The position numbers and the translations under genes are program-made. A DNA stretch of 64,000 bases from Pseudoips prasinana (Eukaryota; Arthropoda; Insecta; Lepidoptera; Nolidae), in assembly GCA_951640165.1 (NCBI GenBank), contig OX621263.1, forward strand, positions 15,754,001 to 15,818,000, read 5' to 3'. Below are positions 10,560 through 23,026 of this stretch, in pieces (the stretch's first letter is position 1; each line of letters starts with the position of its first letter). The notes beneath the pieces are model-generated. The model was not told the DNA's origin and ran no database searches. It saw only the letters and a list, made by a program, of their open reading frames with translations.

Positions 10560-10990
10560 GATAGCAAACGAGCAAGTGGGTCACCTAATGGTAAGTGATC
10601 ACCGCCGCCATTGGACATTCGCAACACCTGAGGAGCTGCAAGTGCGTTGCTGGCCTTTAAGAAAAGAATAGGCTCGCTTCTTGAAGGTTGTCATGTCATA
10701 CCGGATCAGAAATACCTCCGCAGCTAATTGATACCACAGAGCGGTAGTGCGCGGCAAAAAGTTTCTTGTGAAACGCACAGTGGTAGATGACCATTCATTC
10801 AGGTGATAAGGATGAAATTTCCACTTTTGGCGAGAGGGTCTGTGGCGGAATGTGGCGGCAGGTATAAGCTCGAACAATTCCTCTGAACACTCCCCGTGAT
10901 AAAGCGGTCGAGGAAACATAGAGACGCCACCAGTAGTTAAGTTGCCTCGAAACCACCTCGAAGCCCTCGTGTTCCGGGTTCAATCTCAAA
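10560..10990 (-). mobile_element. LINE pol C-terminus and 3' end
   Basis: Minus-strand translation contains LYHGECSEELFELIPAA and VRFTRNFLPRTTALWYQLAA, the last part of a CR1/Jockey-like LINE protein common in Lepidoptera. A frameshift precedes this block. The 3' segment matches 4895-5230. Confidence 0.7.
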
Positions 10991-11266
10991 GGTTGCGAAT
11001 CCTCGCACAATCAATCAATCCACAATTTATTTGTATGAATAAGGTAAATATAAAATACAATTTTTAATTAATTTAAAACATTATTAATTTAAACATTTTT
11101 TGCAACATCATATTCTGCCAATGTTTGGCGTACAAAGTTATAATAATAAATAATAGTAATTTAAATAGATTTAAGAGTTATACAAATAAACAATAATAAT
11201 ATTGCCCATGTGTGACAGTATTGACCACAGATATCTAAAATTGCTCTGAGGTACTGACAATTAATC

Positions 11267-11627
11267 ACACTAATATTATAAAGGTGAAATTTGTGAGCGT
11301 GTGAGTGTGTATCTTTGTTAATTCTTCATCCAAAAACTACCGAACGGATTTTGATGTAACTTTGTAGTAATATACCTTATATATCCGACATAAATAACAC
11401 AGACTATAATTTATAAAATCTAACGCGGGTAAAACCGCGGGGCACAATTATTATTATAAATGCGAAAGTTTGTGAGAATAGATGTATGTATGTTTGTTAC
11501 TCTCTCACACAAAAAACACCAATTTGATTATGATTAAACTTTGTAGTAATAAAGCTTATATACCCGAATAACACATAGGCTATAATTTATAAATTTTAAC
11601 GCGGGTACAACTGCGGGGCACAGCTAG
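11267..11627 (+). mobile_element. Two adjacent non-autonomous Helitrons
   Basis: The first (about 11267-11442) ends GGGTAAAACCGCGGGGCACAA. The second (about 11443-11627) ends GCGGGGCACAGCTAG|T. Both bear the 5' motif CTAATATTATAAA or ATTATTATAAA. The second begins at the first one's 3' end. Confidence 0.75.
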
Positions 11628-12270
11628 TATATGATAATGTACATAATGGAATTATTACACATATTATGTAGATTGTCATGGAGGGCAAGTAACCTATATG
11701 AGGTCGGTTGTAGATATGCACACCTGCAGTACACTGGTGAGCAATGAGCCAAGGTGTGACTTGGACAACCATTCAACATTGGCAGTCATATATTGTAAAT
11801 TTCAACCTAAATATTATTGTTATGCAGCTGTAAGAAGATGTCTTTAATGTGCCCGTAAGTATCCTGCCGACAAATGGTACCTACTGCAGTTTGACAAAAA
11901 ATAAAATAATGTAAAATTGCAATCTAAGTACTTCATGGTAACAGACCAGAATTAACATGTTCAGCCTTATCATAAATATGAAATAAAATCTATTCAGCAC
12001 TTGGCTGTTAACATACACTTGTACTTGTCAAGCTCACAATGCAGTATGTAAAAGTAGTTGAATAAATTAAATATTATAAAGCAGGTAACAAAAGTAGTAG
12101 TTAAAAGTAGGTAGGTACAAGAAAATATTTGAATTAGAGTCCATGCATCTGTACTATCACAAATATTTTTGTTAAATCCTTAAGTAAATAACAATTTAAA
12201 AAGCTATTCTTTTTAAATTTAGTATACACTCTTATGGGGTTCGGGCCACAGCTCAGGGGGCCGCTAAAGT
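11628..12270. other. No recognisable feature
   Basis: AT-rich; no supported ORF or repeat family identified. Confidence 0.45.
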
Positions 12271-12271
12271 A

Positions 12272-12470
12272 AAAAAAACTTGTGTGTACTTATGTACACG
12301 CGTTAGAAGTTATACTTCTTAATATACAACTTGAACATAGTTATCAATTTTCATACCACCTAAAACTAACTTCATGCTGTTAAATTTTTTGGTGTCGGTG
12401 TGCGCGCGCATCGTAAAAATTCACTCTCATCATTTTTCTCCATGGCGCCAAAAGAAGTATAACTTCAAAC
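12272..12470. repeat. Single-copy version of the repeat that hosts the LINE palindrome
   Basis: Runs from AACTTGTGTGTACTTATGTA to GAAGTATAACTTC. Its ends share the 15-bp inverted motif GAAGTTATACTTCTT. The same sequence flanks the LINE palindrome at 51555-57727, so this copy shows the state without LINEs and without the internal duplications. Confidence 0.75.
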
Positions 12471-12689
12471 GACAGAATTCTAAATGAGGGTCTGATCACT
12501 TGCATGGGTTAAGGGGACAATGAGTTACTTTAAAAAATAGTATGGTTACTTTTAAGGCTTGTTGTAGTTCGTAAGTAGTGTGTAAGATACTTAGAAAACG
12601 TTATTTAGAAGTCATATATTTGAAATTATATTAATGTGAAATTATATCACTTATGTTTCATCTCAGGCCTAAGTATGTCTTGATAATGA

Positions 12690-13080
12690 GTTTGTTTCGC
12701 TGCGTCTTCTCAGTTGGGGCGCATTGGATCCGGTGGTAGCATTAAAGCGCGACCGTCGTTATTAACACAAGGTTCGTCATAATAATAATAATACCTTAAT
12801 ATAGACAGAACCATTGACAATATGTAGTTAAAATATTAGACTGTAACTAGATAATTAAACATAATCTCTTGACAATAACTTGATACGAGCTAGCTAAATA
12901 TAATTGCTATAATAAAATAAATTTTATAAATGTTTTCATACAATGTGTACCTAAATATCTATGTTACTAGAAATAATAATGTATACAACTATATTACTAC
13001 AAACCTGTTCTGACTATTTACAAGCGCTTTTTTAAAGTCTACGTGAATAAAAACCTTTTTTTATTTTATTTATTTAATGA
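12690..13080 (+). mobile_element. 5'-truncated LINE, 3' UTR only
   Basis: Same family and 3' end as 9066-9440 and as the palindromic LINEs at 54240-54640. Ends in a TTTATTTTATTTATTTA tail. Confidence 0.85.
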
Positions 13081-13112
13081 ACCATTGATATCATTGTATA
13101 TGTCTGAATGTT

Positions 13113-13253
13113 CAAATCTACATAAGTATGTATTTACAAAAGAAAAGTAGTATATGTAGTATATCAGGTATCTGGTTTCCATAGTACAAGCTCTGCTTAG
13201 TTTGGGATCAGATGGCGGTGTGTGAATAATGTATCAGGATATTATTATAAATC
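13113..13253 (+). mobile_element. SINE family A, 5'-truncated
   Basis: Carries only the family body and tail (ACAAAAGAAAAGTAGTATAT to GTGTGAATAATGTATCAGG). Confidence 0.75.
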
Positions 13254-13334
13254 GCGCAGTGTATTGCATTAGTTATCTTGTAGAACAGTTTATATTGCTG
13301 GTACTTCTGTGTTTTACACTATTAAACTAATTTA

Positions 13335-13490
13335 TTTAATATTTGTTTCTGACTCATGGATGTTTTCTATGTATTTAAGTATTTATCTATCTATATAAGT
13401 ATGTATATTATCACCTGGTACCCATAGTACAAGCTTTGCTTAGTTTGGGACTAGGATGATCTATGTGACATTGCCCCTAGACATTATTAT
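13335..13490 (+). mobile_element. SINE family B, 5'-truncated
   Basis: Contains TTTGTTTCTGACTCATGGATG, the family-B body and the tail GACATTGCCCCTAGACATTATT. The tRNA-like head is missing. Confidence 0.75.
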
Positions 13491-14439
13491 TATTATTAAT
13501 TTAAATGTCATTGCATCTCTCTCTAATATAGCTGGTATGAAAAGAACAGGCCATAAAAATATGCATACATGTAACTATCCAAATACTAAAACTGCTTATT
13601 AAAGCCAAATTGTGTAGGATATTACAAAATTTTTGATTATTTAAGAGACAAAAGTGCTTGGGATTGAGCTGTTCTGAGTCAACACACATGATTGTAATTA
13701 ATCTTAAGTATATTTTATTTTAAAAAAGGATTCCTACTTAGTTTTCTCGCAGTATTTCTCAGTAGCTGCCAAGTCATGCACTGCATGGTAGGGTAAAAAG
13801 AAATGACAATTCCATATAAATGGTTTATTTTTTACGGAATAAATGATTTTTGTCTTTGACTTTGACTATATTATTTGTTGATGGGTTCTGACATCTCACT
13901 TATTTTCTTTCAGTACTTGCCCTGTACTTCTCACAACAACAACTATGATAAAAAGAAATAAAACTTAACCAAAATTAATTTATTTGGTAGGTACCTATCA
14001 CACAGAATCAGGGCATTATCAGTATTATGAATTAATTTAAATCTTAGCCACCAAATTACTTAACCGACATATTTCCTTCAAAAACAAATGAAGGACAAAT
14101 TCCTGTCAAACAAGTTTTAATCTTTTATGGAAATCAGATCAGTCTGTGTGATATTAAGAGTAATGTGAATACATAATTAATTTATTCATTCTATATTACA
14201 AAATGAAGTCTCAATTTAGTATTATTCATGGAAGTTTCTGTGTTTTCCCTTGAAAGAATAAAATAAAAAGGAGAAAGAAAGAAGAAACTTTTATGCATTT
14301 CCAGAATGGGCATAATAAAACAAGAAAACAGACTAAGGAGGTTAATAATATAGTCCACCTTACTTGAACGGTCCCATCTTCTTAGTGTTCCACTAAGAGG
14401 ATGGATCTTCGCCTGGCTCTGGGACCGTACTGGACAAGA
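13491..14439. other. Mostly unrecognised; possible LINE 3' end near 13870
   Basis: Only a TTTTTGTCTTTGACTTTGAC tail at ~13850, often seen at lepidopteran LINE 3' ends, stands out. No supported gene. Confidence 0.35.
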
Positions 14440-14600
14440 GTCCCGGCATAACAAGAGCAATGGAAGCAATTGGAGGAGGCGTATGCCAAGCGACACACCA
14501 AGCTAAGAGACATTTTATAAACCACGAGATCATTCAAAGAGGAACTAGCTCAGAACAAAAGGCTACACCATTATCATCACTAGAAAGGTCAAGTGTTCCA
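14440..14600 (+). mobile_element. Decayed LINE C-terminal fragment
   Basis: Plus-strand translation gives QWKQLEEAYAKRHTKLRDIL followed by a stop, reminiscent of the end of RTE-type LINE ORFs. Short and broken. Confidence 0.4.
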
Positions 14601-16088
14601 GCATTGGCTATCGAAATATAGCAATGGTATTCATATTCCGACAGGGCTCACATTCAAAGTCCGCGCAGAGTATACCATCAAAGGAATAATATTGTTATAC
14701 TTACGTATCTAATTAATAAAAAAAAAATTTATGCAGTTTAAGTAGGTATGTGCTTTGAATTTAGGTGTAGGTAGTCTCACCCAAAACTTACTATTTTCAT
14801 TTTAAATATAAAAGAAACCATAGCAGTCTACACAGAAAGTCTGCATAGAAGTCTACACAGAAAATATGGAGATAGGAATGTCATCTGTGTCTAATTAGTT
14901 TTGGAATTGTGCAAAAAGTACCAATTATTTATGCTAACTTGACAATTTAAAATCCATATTAGTTTTGTATGATTATTTCAAAGAGTAAATAAATGCTTAG
15001 TTTTGTATTTCTAATACATATAGAATACAACACAGGTAGACAATAGTAGGAGTGCTTTCAATATGTGAAAATTGTTTTATTAGTAAATAAATTATTAGTT
15101 AACTGCAGGCAATCTAACTATTTTTTTTTTGTGTAATACCTGATTCTGACGATTAATTAATTCTTGACAGCTTAATATTCTATTATGAGGTCCAACACGT
15201 TCATTTTCAATAAACTACCTTCGCAAAATCATAAATTTGAAGTTCTCTATTTAATTAAATTAAACATTGATACAAAACTATGTTTCCTAAAAAAATCAAT
15301 ACAAATTACAAACTACCCGACATTTGAAGCTAGAATCTAAAATAAATAATGTGCAACTTATATAGATAATTATATATATTTAATAACATTTAAAACACTT
15401 ATAAAACACATGACGTAGCCGAAAATATCAATAAAACTAAAGCCGAGACAATACTGAAAGAAATTTAACTACATACCAATACGGCATAGATTTTTTTAAA
15501 TTGTAAGAAGAAATATTAATATACGAAATTCAAATTCAATATGTTTTAATTGTTTTTTTTTAAATAACAATGCACTTACCCGAAAGTGGCGAAGGCAAAC
15601 AATTATTTCACACTCTGTATTTCTATGCACTTTCACAACAAAATTCATATGACACTAATAAAAAAAATTGTAGTTTATAATATCCAATAAATATTACATT
15701 CAATTATATTCACAAAAAGTCTTGTTTACGCACTTGATACACTTCTTGGTTGTCGATTGATTTGATTTCAAATCGGAAGTCAAGGAATGTCAAATTCTTT
15801 TGTCTATTCTTAATTTTAGTGAGTACTATAAAATCTTGGATTTGTTTATTAATTTGGACTGATTATCTTTTTTATTACAATATGATAAACTTTAATGAAA
15901 AATGTATCATACTGATTTAAACCACGTATTTATGAAGTAAAGGAATATAAACAAAAAATACACAATAGTTATATTAAATTGTCTATGATATGGCGGAAAT
16001 TTTAAATATTTAAGTTACTTAGATAAAACGTAGTGCTCTCTGGTTCACTACTTTGCGTTTCCACCGGTTCACCTCAGCGTAGGTAGTA
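14601..16088. other. No supported feature
   Basis: AT-rich. The only hint is a splice-donor-like sequence on the minus strand near 15580 (CTTTCGG|GTAAGTG) that might end a 5' untranslated exon. Confidence 0.35.
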
Positions 16089-16097
16089 GGCGGCGAG
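16089..16097 (+). repeat. 9-bp target site duplication, left
   Basis: GGCGGCGAG immediately precedes the left arm of the 9-kb foldback element. The identical 9 bases follow the right arm at 25144-25152. Confidence 0.8.
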
Positions 16098-17218
16098 ATG
16101 TGCGTGTCCCCAGCTTCCTCATTGTTATAATCGAAATTCTAAGTATGCCATATTTTAAAGCATAATTTGAGCAATTTAAAGTTTCAGTCATAGATTTAGA
16201 GCAATCACAACTTCGTTTCTATGATTTGTTAAATGTGTGTAAGCTGGACAAACGTGTCTCCAGCTGACACATGCCGTTGGGGCAAAACCTGTAATGTTAG
16301 GGTTTTAAAATATAGTCAAAAATTTAGCTCATAATTGGAGCAATGAGAGCCAAAAAATCTAGCCATCACACTCAAATATTATTTAAACTACGATCATAAA
16401 ACCATGTGCGAGCTGGAGACACGTGTCCCTGGCTTACACATGTGTATCTTCGTAATTATTTAAGCTACGATTATGTATTATACCTCAAAACTTTGAGCAA
16501 AACTGCAGTATTAGGCTCCAAATTTTTCAAAACCTTAGCTCGAATAGTTTTTGAGCTACGAAGCAATAAGTATGTGTAAGCTGGGGACACATCACACGGG
16601 CTTACACATGGTGAATTACGATAACTATATAAGTTGCAGTTTTCTTTTAAAGATCAAATAACATGTTATAATTGGAGCACACACGAGGCATAATTTCAAA
16701 TCTCTAGGCCTTTTACTTTCAAAATTATAAGCCAAATACGCTTTTCCCGCCAAAATTTTTAAAATATTCGGTCGGGAGCGGTCAACCGCGACGTTGCCGT
16801 TCCGTGCCTTATAAAATTGCTATCGAGTCTGAACTTTAGCTCTAACATTATAAGAGTTATTTTGATTCGGTCTCGATCATTTAAGCTTTTGTACTGACGT
16901 GAGGAAAATATTCTTAGACTAGGAGCTGCTGTCTCTTAACATATACATGTATGAGAAACATTTTGATTTTGACTTGTATGTACACTTATAAATTAACTAT
17001 ATGTAGGTATTTATTGTAAGTATGTGTACCTATACAAAGTATAGTTCCACCATAAATTAACAACTCAAAAATAAAATATCTAACCTAAAATTTTGTTATA
17101 ACGTGCCGAAGTAAGTAAAATACTTGTTGGGTTGAACTTCTTACAGAGCGCGCGCGCGCACGGCTATAACAGTAATTTCCTAGTGCGCTAACAAAATGTT
17201 TGATTTTTTGTTCGAGTC
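16098..17218 (+). repeat. Left inverted arm of the 9-kb element
   Basis: Pairs with 23906-25143. The inner edge is near TTTTTTGTTCGAGTCGAAC. It includes a short (GC)n run at ~17150. The blocks at about 16236, 16403 and 16570 share the ~40-bp palindromic core; the sequence between blocks is also related but diverged. Confidence 0.8.
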
Positions 17219-17942
17219 GAACGGCAACGGCGCACTATATCCCTTCCGAGCTATATTCAAAATAATAAAATACAAGTATGTACTTAGTTACGACACATAA
17301 TGCAGTGCGGTGCAACGATAACCTATTTTGACAGAAATTACATTTTAATTTGGGTCAGCGTGGATTGATAGCCTGTATAGAAAGTAAGTTTGTATAGGCA
17401 GATTATGCTCTTGTATTTTAATGTTAACAACTAAATTTTAAAAATGAAAGGCTTATTAACGGTTATGGTTTATATAAAAGTAACTACTTACATATATCTT
17501 TTGGAAAAAAGTAGTACTGTATTTTTAATATACTTTTATCATTGTTTTCAGAATACTTAATATTCATGTAAATTGTATAGAAAAAATCCTGAGCAACTCA
17601 CTATTTTTAATAAAACATTTTCTCCCAGATGTGTATACACTGTAATGTTGGATACTCAGAATGGTTAACGTACGATGATTTGGAAGTAAGTATTGAGAAA
17701 CAAAATGGTAAAACTATGGTATTATCACATTAAATTAAATTTAAAATTTGTTAGGGTTATTTATTAAATATAAAATAAAACATGTCAATTTATACAAGAT
17801 GTCAAAAGAGTATTAAGAACTGATGATCAATCGTAATATGTATGTATTAAAAGTTTATTGATGTGAAAATTGTAATTGAACAATTTAATTCCTTTTATGA
17901 AATATACCGTTATCACTGTTGTTTTAATAAGTAATACCTTAA

Positions 17943-18118
17943 TTAAACCACTTGACCGTTATTAGAAGCTTATTATATTGAGATAGGCGTATCCGTTTTC
18001 CGTTGTATTTTACCTCTCTTTCTACCTAATTCATCCATCTCTTTCGCACATCCCCTCCTTTCACCAGGTAGGGGGCCCTGTTGAGCTCAGAGCTCAACGC
18101 GCCTTGGTTCAACATTGG
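17943..18118 (+). repeat. DIRS left inverted terminal repeat
   Basis: Begins TTAAACCACTTGACCG and pairs with 22852-23026. It contains the palindromic GTTGAGCTCAGAGCTCAAC segment. The outermost 39 bases are copied in reverse complement in the internal region at 22714-22752. Confidence 0.88.
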
Positions 18119-18313
18119 CTTGAAGTTTTCCGTTGTGACAACACGTGCTCCTAAGTGCATAGTGACAGTGTACAGTGCCATTATAAATTAAGTGTATATT
18201 CACATGTAAGTTGCACAAATATTTATTGCTTAGCGAATTTTCATTCGATATTTATTTAACTTTTTTTTTTCTTTCTACCGCTTATTCAGTTTTGTTTTCT
18301 TCCTTAGAAAATA

Positions 18314-19681
18314 ATGGATAACGATATTGTTTATTCTAATGAGATGCCTTTGGCCGGTACCTCCGGCCTTAAACGGCAAAACAATAATCGAAGTTTAACT
18401 AGTAGTAGTTCAAGTTCATCGAGCACGTCTAGTTCTTCAGAATCTGCGCAAGATTCCAAGAAAAAGAAAAGAAAGACGCGCCGTCGTCATAACAAGAAAC
18501 ATAAGAACGAACGTCGTCTTTTAGAAAAATTATCGAAGGAAGTAGGGGAATTAAGAAGGAACATCGTGGCAACCAGCCACGATAACCGACAATACATTCG
18601 AAACGATAATGAATCGTATATTTCTGACGTCAGTTATGACCTGTACGATGATTATTGCGTAAATGCATCCAGGACCGCTCAAAATTTACCTTCTCCTTCT
18701 AATTTAGATACCGGGTTAGTGACAGATCTTACTTATGAAATTGAAACCAAACTTAAAGATCCTGCAGTACCCTCTACTTCTTTGGAATATTTAGAAATGT
18801 TGAATGCTGTTCAACGATTTGACAGTAGTGCATGGTCCGATGTGCGTTACGCTGACACCCAGAAACTTTATAATTACAGTCCAGGATTTATAGAGTTAGA
18901 AACAAATGATGAGGTGAAAGCGTTTGACAGTGCACGCCATTTAATTAATTCTGATAAATCGTATGCAGCTTTTACTTATTGTATTTTAAATCAAAAAGAA
19001 ATTTTTCGCAATAGTTTACGTAGTTTATTAGCATGGTCTAAGACATCAAATGCTTCACTTGCTAATCTTAATGAGAAAATCGAAGAATTATTTCTAAAGG
19101 GTGATTTTCATAAAGTTTCTTCTGATTTGTTACAAATGGCCTGCGGTCACAGAGCCGAAGCCATAGAAATGAGAAGGCACGGTATCCTCAAATGCATTCG
19201 GGACCCTCTTTTAAAATGTGCATTAAACAAAATTCTTCCTTCTAACACTCATATTTTTAACGATAAAGCTTTATCTGCTGCCTTAGAAAAAGCTGGCGGA
19301 GTAAGAAAGGCTTTCTGGCCTTCCAAGCAGTCTTACAGTGGTAATGTTTTGCGAGCAAAACCCTCTGATACTGCAAGGCACCCCTCGCAGGGGCATGCCC
19401 ATCATAATGTACCATCGCGTGGTACCTATACTTGCTGCGAGCCTGCTCCAAGCACTAATACGCATTACCATCGAAACCAACCCTCGCAGGGTTATGGTCA
19501 TTTGTCCCAATACCCTCCGAAAGGGCATGGAAATGAATATCGTAATTACAATTACATTTCGAACAATAGAGGTACTTCCTTTCGATCTCGAGGATCTAGT
19601 ACGAAACGAGCGAATCAAAGAGGTCAAACACGCCCCTTTTCGCCCACTAACAATGCGACCAATAAAAGATACAGACAATGA
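18314..19681 (+). CDS. DIRS Gag-like protein (ORF1), intact
   Basis: A 455-residue frame in the normal gag position of DIRS elements. It presumably packages the element RNA. A polyserine tract covers roughly residues 29-45 and a lysine/arginine-rich stretch residues 49-70 (a likely nuclear or RNA-binding signal). A predicted structured middle follows, and the C-terminal ~100 residues are rich in Gly, Arg, Asn, His, Tyr and Ser, as expected for nucleic-acid binding. I see no CCHC knuckle. The ATG at 18314 follows a ~195-base leader after the left repeat. The RT frame starts at 19653 and overlaps the gag end by 29 bases in another frame. Identification rests on position and composition. Confidence 0.8.
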   Translation: MDNDIVYSNEMPLAGTSGLKRQNNNRSLTSSSSSSSSTSSSSESAQDSKKKKRKTRRRHNKKHKNERRLLEKLSKEVGELRRNIVATSHDNRQYIRNDNESYISDVSYDLYDDYCVNASRTAQNLPSPSNLDTGLVTDLTYEIETKLKDPAVPSTSLEYLEMLNAVQRFDSSAWSDVRYADTQKLYNYSPGFIELETNDEVKAFDSARHLINSDKSYAAFTYCILNQKEIFRNSLRSLLAWSKTSNASLANLNEKIEELFLKGDFHKVSSDLLQMACGHRAEAIEMRRHGILKCIRDPLLKCALNKILPSNTHIFNDKALSAALEKAGGVRKAFWPSKQSYSGNVLRAKPSDTARHPSQGHAHHNVPSRGTYTCCEPAPSTNTHYHRNQPSQGYGHLSQYPPKGHGNEYRNYNYISNNRGTSFRSRGSSTKRANQRGQTRPFSPTNNATNKRYRQ

Positions 19682-21629
19682 CTCACAGTTCCAAGCGGGG
19701 CAATTGGCACAATATGTCAATCGTTGGAGGAGAATGGGAGCTCCAGCTTTCGTTCTAAAAATAATAACAGGTTATCGTATACCCTTCCGACAAAAACCTC
19801 CGTTAAGGACACCAGTTTTAAAAACCGATCGTCATCGCACGATAGAATCGACCACAATGTCGGCAATCATTTGTCAAATGAAGCAACAGGGTGTTTTGAA
19901 GGTAGCAGATCTCTCTCCAAGCTTTGTCTCCTCTCTATTCCTCGTACGGAAGAACGATTCGACATTTCGCCCGATTTTCAACTTGAAATCTCTGAACCAC
20001 TTTGTGCTCACAGACCGGTTTCGATTAATCAATATGCACCGTATCCCGGATTTCCTTCAACCCCGAGACTGGATGTGCAAGGCAGACTTGTCTCAGGCTT
20101 ATTTCAATGTTCCAATGCGCCAATCACACAGACGATTTCTCCGTCTTATTTACAACGACGAATTACTGGAAATGACGTGTCTTCCATTCGGTCTAAGCAC
20201 AGCACCCAAGATTTTCGCGTGCCTTACGAATTGGATAGCCCAAACTCTTCGCGAAAAAGGTGTAAGAATAATCGTGTATCTGGACGATTTTCTTCTTGCT
20301 CATCAAGATCAGAGCGTGTTAACCGAACATGTGAATGTGCTTTTGAACATCCTGGAATATCTAGGATTTCGAATAAATTACGACAAGTCTGTTCTCATCC
20401 CACAAAAACATATCACCTTTCTGGGCGTTGTTTGGGACCCGTAGAAAAACCAGAAGCATCTGCCATCAGAAAAAACTACCACTATAATCCAAAAAGTCTC
20501 TCAGATGTTACAATCAGGCAAGGCCACATTGAAAGAACTTCAGAGCCTCGTGGGACTATTAAGCTTCGCCAGCTTTGTTGTGCCAAGGGGCCGATTAAAT
20601 CACCGGGCGACTCTCGGTCATTTGAATTCTCTGCCGAAACTGACAATTTCTGCCAAATACAGTCTACCTCCCAACGTTTTAATAGAAATGGAATGGTGGC
20701 TTCAGAATTGCCATCACCCAACTTTGATGCATGCACCACCTACAACAATTTTCCTGGCCACCGATGCCTCCGATACAGCATGGGGTGCACAAATCAACAA
20801 CCAGACGATATCTGGAACTTGGAGCCGAGAGGAACGGGTTCTTCATTGCAACATGAAAGAGTTGTTGACCATCTTAAAAGTATTAGAGGTCCATGCCCTG
20901 AACATGAGACAAAGCTCAATTCTGATACAAACCGACAACCGGTCTGTGGTAGCGTATCTTCGCAACGAGGGGGGGACCAAATCGCAGGCACTTATGGATC
21001 TGACACACAGAATCTTATGCAAACTGGACCGAAACCAGATTCATTTAAAAATCCATCATATTCCCGGGAGATACAACAATCATGCGGACTGTCTATCCAG
21101 GCACCGTCAACTTCCCGAGTGGCATCTAGTCCCGAATGCCACGGCAATGATCTTTGCGAGGATGGGAACACCGGTGATAGATCTATTTGCGTCCAAAACT
21201 GCTCAAGTAGTAGCAAACTACGCGTCACTGGACCTGAACGATCAGGAGGCCATGTTTCACGACGCCTTCAGCATACAGTGGAATTTTCCGCTGGCTTGGG
21301 TCTTCCCGCCACCGTTCCTTATACCGCGAGTGTTAATGCACATGAATGTAGCTTCAGGAATTTATCTCATCGTAGTCCCTCGCTGGAAAAGAGTGTTCTG
21401 GAGGGCAGATCTCAAATCTCGAGCCATTGCAGCCCCATTTTCACTAACGAACCTGAAACGATCTCTTATCGACACAACCACGGGGCTGCCTCCTCCAAAA
21501 GTACAGGACATGGTTTTGGAGGTCTGGAAATGTGGCGGTGGTCTCAGGAAATCAAGTCATGGAACCCTGATCAGGTCTCCCTACTCAAGTCCTCCTGGCG
21601 ACCTTCCACATGGAAGACATATAAAGTAG
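19653..21629 (+). pseudogene. DIRS reverse transcriptase-RNase H, one in-frame stop
   Basis: RT copies the element RNA and RNase H removes it. Residues 1-263 carry the RT fingers and palm: [12 protein letters not shown] (~143-154), [12 protein letters not shown] (~177-188) and the catalytic YLDD at 209-212. An amber TAG at 20442-20444 interrupts the frame right after GVVWDP. The same frame then stays open to 21629, with RNase H residues in LATDASDTAWGA (~368), the KELL glutamate and the IQTDNRSVVAYL aspartate. A downstream block with IDLFASKTAQVVANY is typical of DIRS proteins. The start overlaps gag. With the single nonsense codon this copy would not make a full enzyme without readthrough. 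Confidence 0.88.
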
Positions 21630-22509
21630 CCTGGAATCGCTGGATTTTATGGGCCAATCAACATAATATTAATCCAGTGCGCCCCGAAGGATCTGAATTA
21701 GCCCATTTTTAGCTGATTTACATTTACATTCTAAATTTTCTTATAATACTATTCTACTTCACAAGTCTGTCATCTCTACGTTGAGTAACGTAGACTTATC
21801 GGGCAAATTAAGTCAAGACGTTTTGGTTAGGCATGTTTTAAAATCTATATCGTTAAAAAATCCTAAGTCTCCAAAACCACCAGTTTGGGACATCGACATG
21901 CTAACTAATTATTTGCGTAACTATTCGGTTGACCATAATAATGTTTTTCAAACAGTTCGCCATACGGCAACGCTATTAATATTATGTTCAGGTCGCAGAA
22001 TTCACGACCTCACTTTGCTCAAAGTGGACAATGAGCACTGTACCATTAATGATCATTTCATTATTTTATGGCCTCATTTTGGTTCATAAACAGATTGTAG
22101 TGCTTATAGACAGTCAGGATGGAAACTATTGTCAAATTCAGAAAATCAAAACCTGAACCCTGTTTATTGGATTCATAAAACCATAACAGTCCTTAATGAA
22201 AGGCGCAATAATTCTAGTTCAACAAATTTATTTATTAACCTACGAGGATCACCATCCCCTGCGTCCCGTACAGTCATCGCAGGGTGGATCAAATCACTCA
22301 TGAAGGCTGCCGGTATCGTAGCAACGCCAGGAAGTGTGCGTTCCGCCGTTGCCTCAAAGAACTGGATTGACAATTTTCCTCTTGACGACATTCTTGCTAG
22401 AGGTAATTGGAAATCGGCGAAGACCTTCCAAAAATTCTATAAGCGTGAAGTTATGGTGACTACATCTAATAATTCATCGATTACAACTTTGTTTAACCCT
22501 GTGGACTGA
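21530..22509 (+). pseudogene. DIRS tyrosine recombinase, frameshifted and stopped
   Basis: This is the integrase-equivalent of DIRS elements: a tyrosine recombinase that inserts the circular DNA. The N-terminal segment (SSWRPSTWKTYKVAWNRW) lies in a frame overlapping the end of RT-RNase H, from a possible ATG at 21530. A one-base loss in the T-run near 21706-21710 puts the next segment in a new frame, open to a TAA at 22087-22089. The same frame continues to 22509. Catalytic candidates are the arginine of CSGRRIHDLTLL (~21994), the arginine of GSVRSAVAS (22339), the W of RGNWKSA in the His/Trp position, and the nucleophilic tyrosine of FQKFYKRE (22438). Two lesions make it non-functional. Confidence 0.87.
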
Positions 22510-22713
22510 TTATAGTTGTTGTTGTGTTAAATCATTAAGTACATAGGCAATTAATATTGCAAATGATTATGTTACTCTCATCATCTTATGAATAAATGTA
22601 TCTGAATACTTATTTTTCTCATATCTGCTGTTTTAGTTGTTTATTTGATTACATTCATCCTCCTTAGTCACATTGGCGTAATTTTCCTTTCACCAGGCGA
22701 TAACAAACACGTC

Positions 22714-22811
22714 TCAATATAATAAGCTTCTAATAACGGTCAAGTGGTTTAATAGACGCGTTTTACCTGAAATAAAACGCATATTAAACTACTTACCTTA
22801 TTAGAAGCTTA
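22714..22811 (+). repeat. DIRS internal complementary region
   Basis: The first part (to ~22751) is complementary to the left end of the element. The second part is complementary to the last ~59 bases on the right (22998-23056). The junction between them marks the exact termini of the element. In DIRS1-type models this region templates the joining of ends during circle formation. Confidence 0.88.
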
Positions 22812-22851
22812 GTTTTTATTACTGCCTGGCATATATTTTCTCGATTTCGAC

Positions 22852-23026
22852 GCAATGTTGAACCAAGGCGCGTTGAGCTCTGAGCTCAACAGGGCCCCCT
22901 ACCTGGTGAAAGGAGGGGGTGTGCGAAAGAGATGGATGAATTAGGTAGAAAGAGAGGTAAAATACAACGGAAAACGGATACGCCTATCTCAATATAATAA
23001 GCTTCTAATAAGGTAAGTAGTTTAAT
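22852..23026 (-). repeat. DIRS right inverted terminal repeat
   Basis: Reverse complement of 17943-18118 with few differences. The element extends ~30 bases beyond it to CGCGTCTA at 23056. Confidence 0.88.

Noticed and set aside
14191..14496. 101-codon minus-strand ORF with a hydrophobic N-terminus
   Set aside because: It is antisense to a decayed LINE C-terminal fragment and has no conserved motif; the signal-peptide-like start is likely chance.
19338..19652. N-terminal extension of the RT frame upstream of 19653
   Set aside because: This part overlaps gag and lacks recognisable motifs; the ATG at 19653 gives the expected short overlap.
19724..21712. 662-codon plus-strand ORF within the DIRS element
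   Set aside because: It is the wrong frame over the RT-RNase H gene. The authentic RT motifs (YLDD, ATDAS) lie in another frame; only the last ~60 codons belong to a real protein (the recombinase N-terminus).
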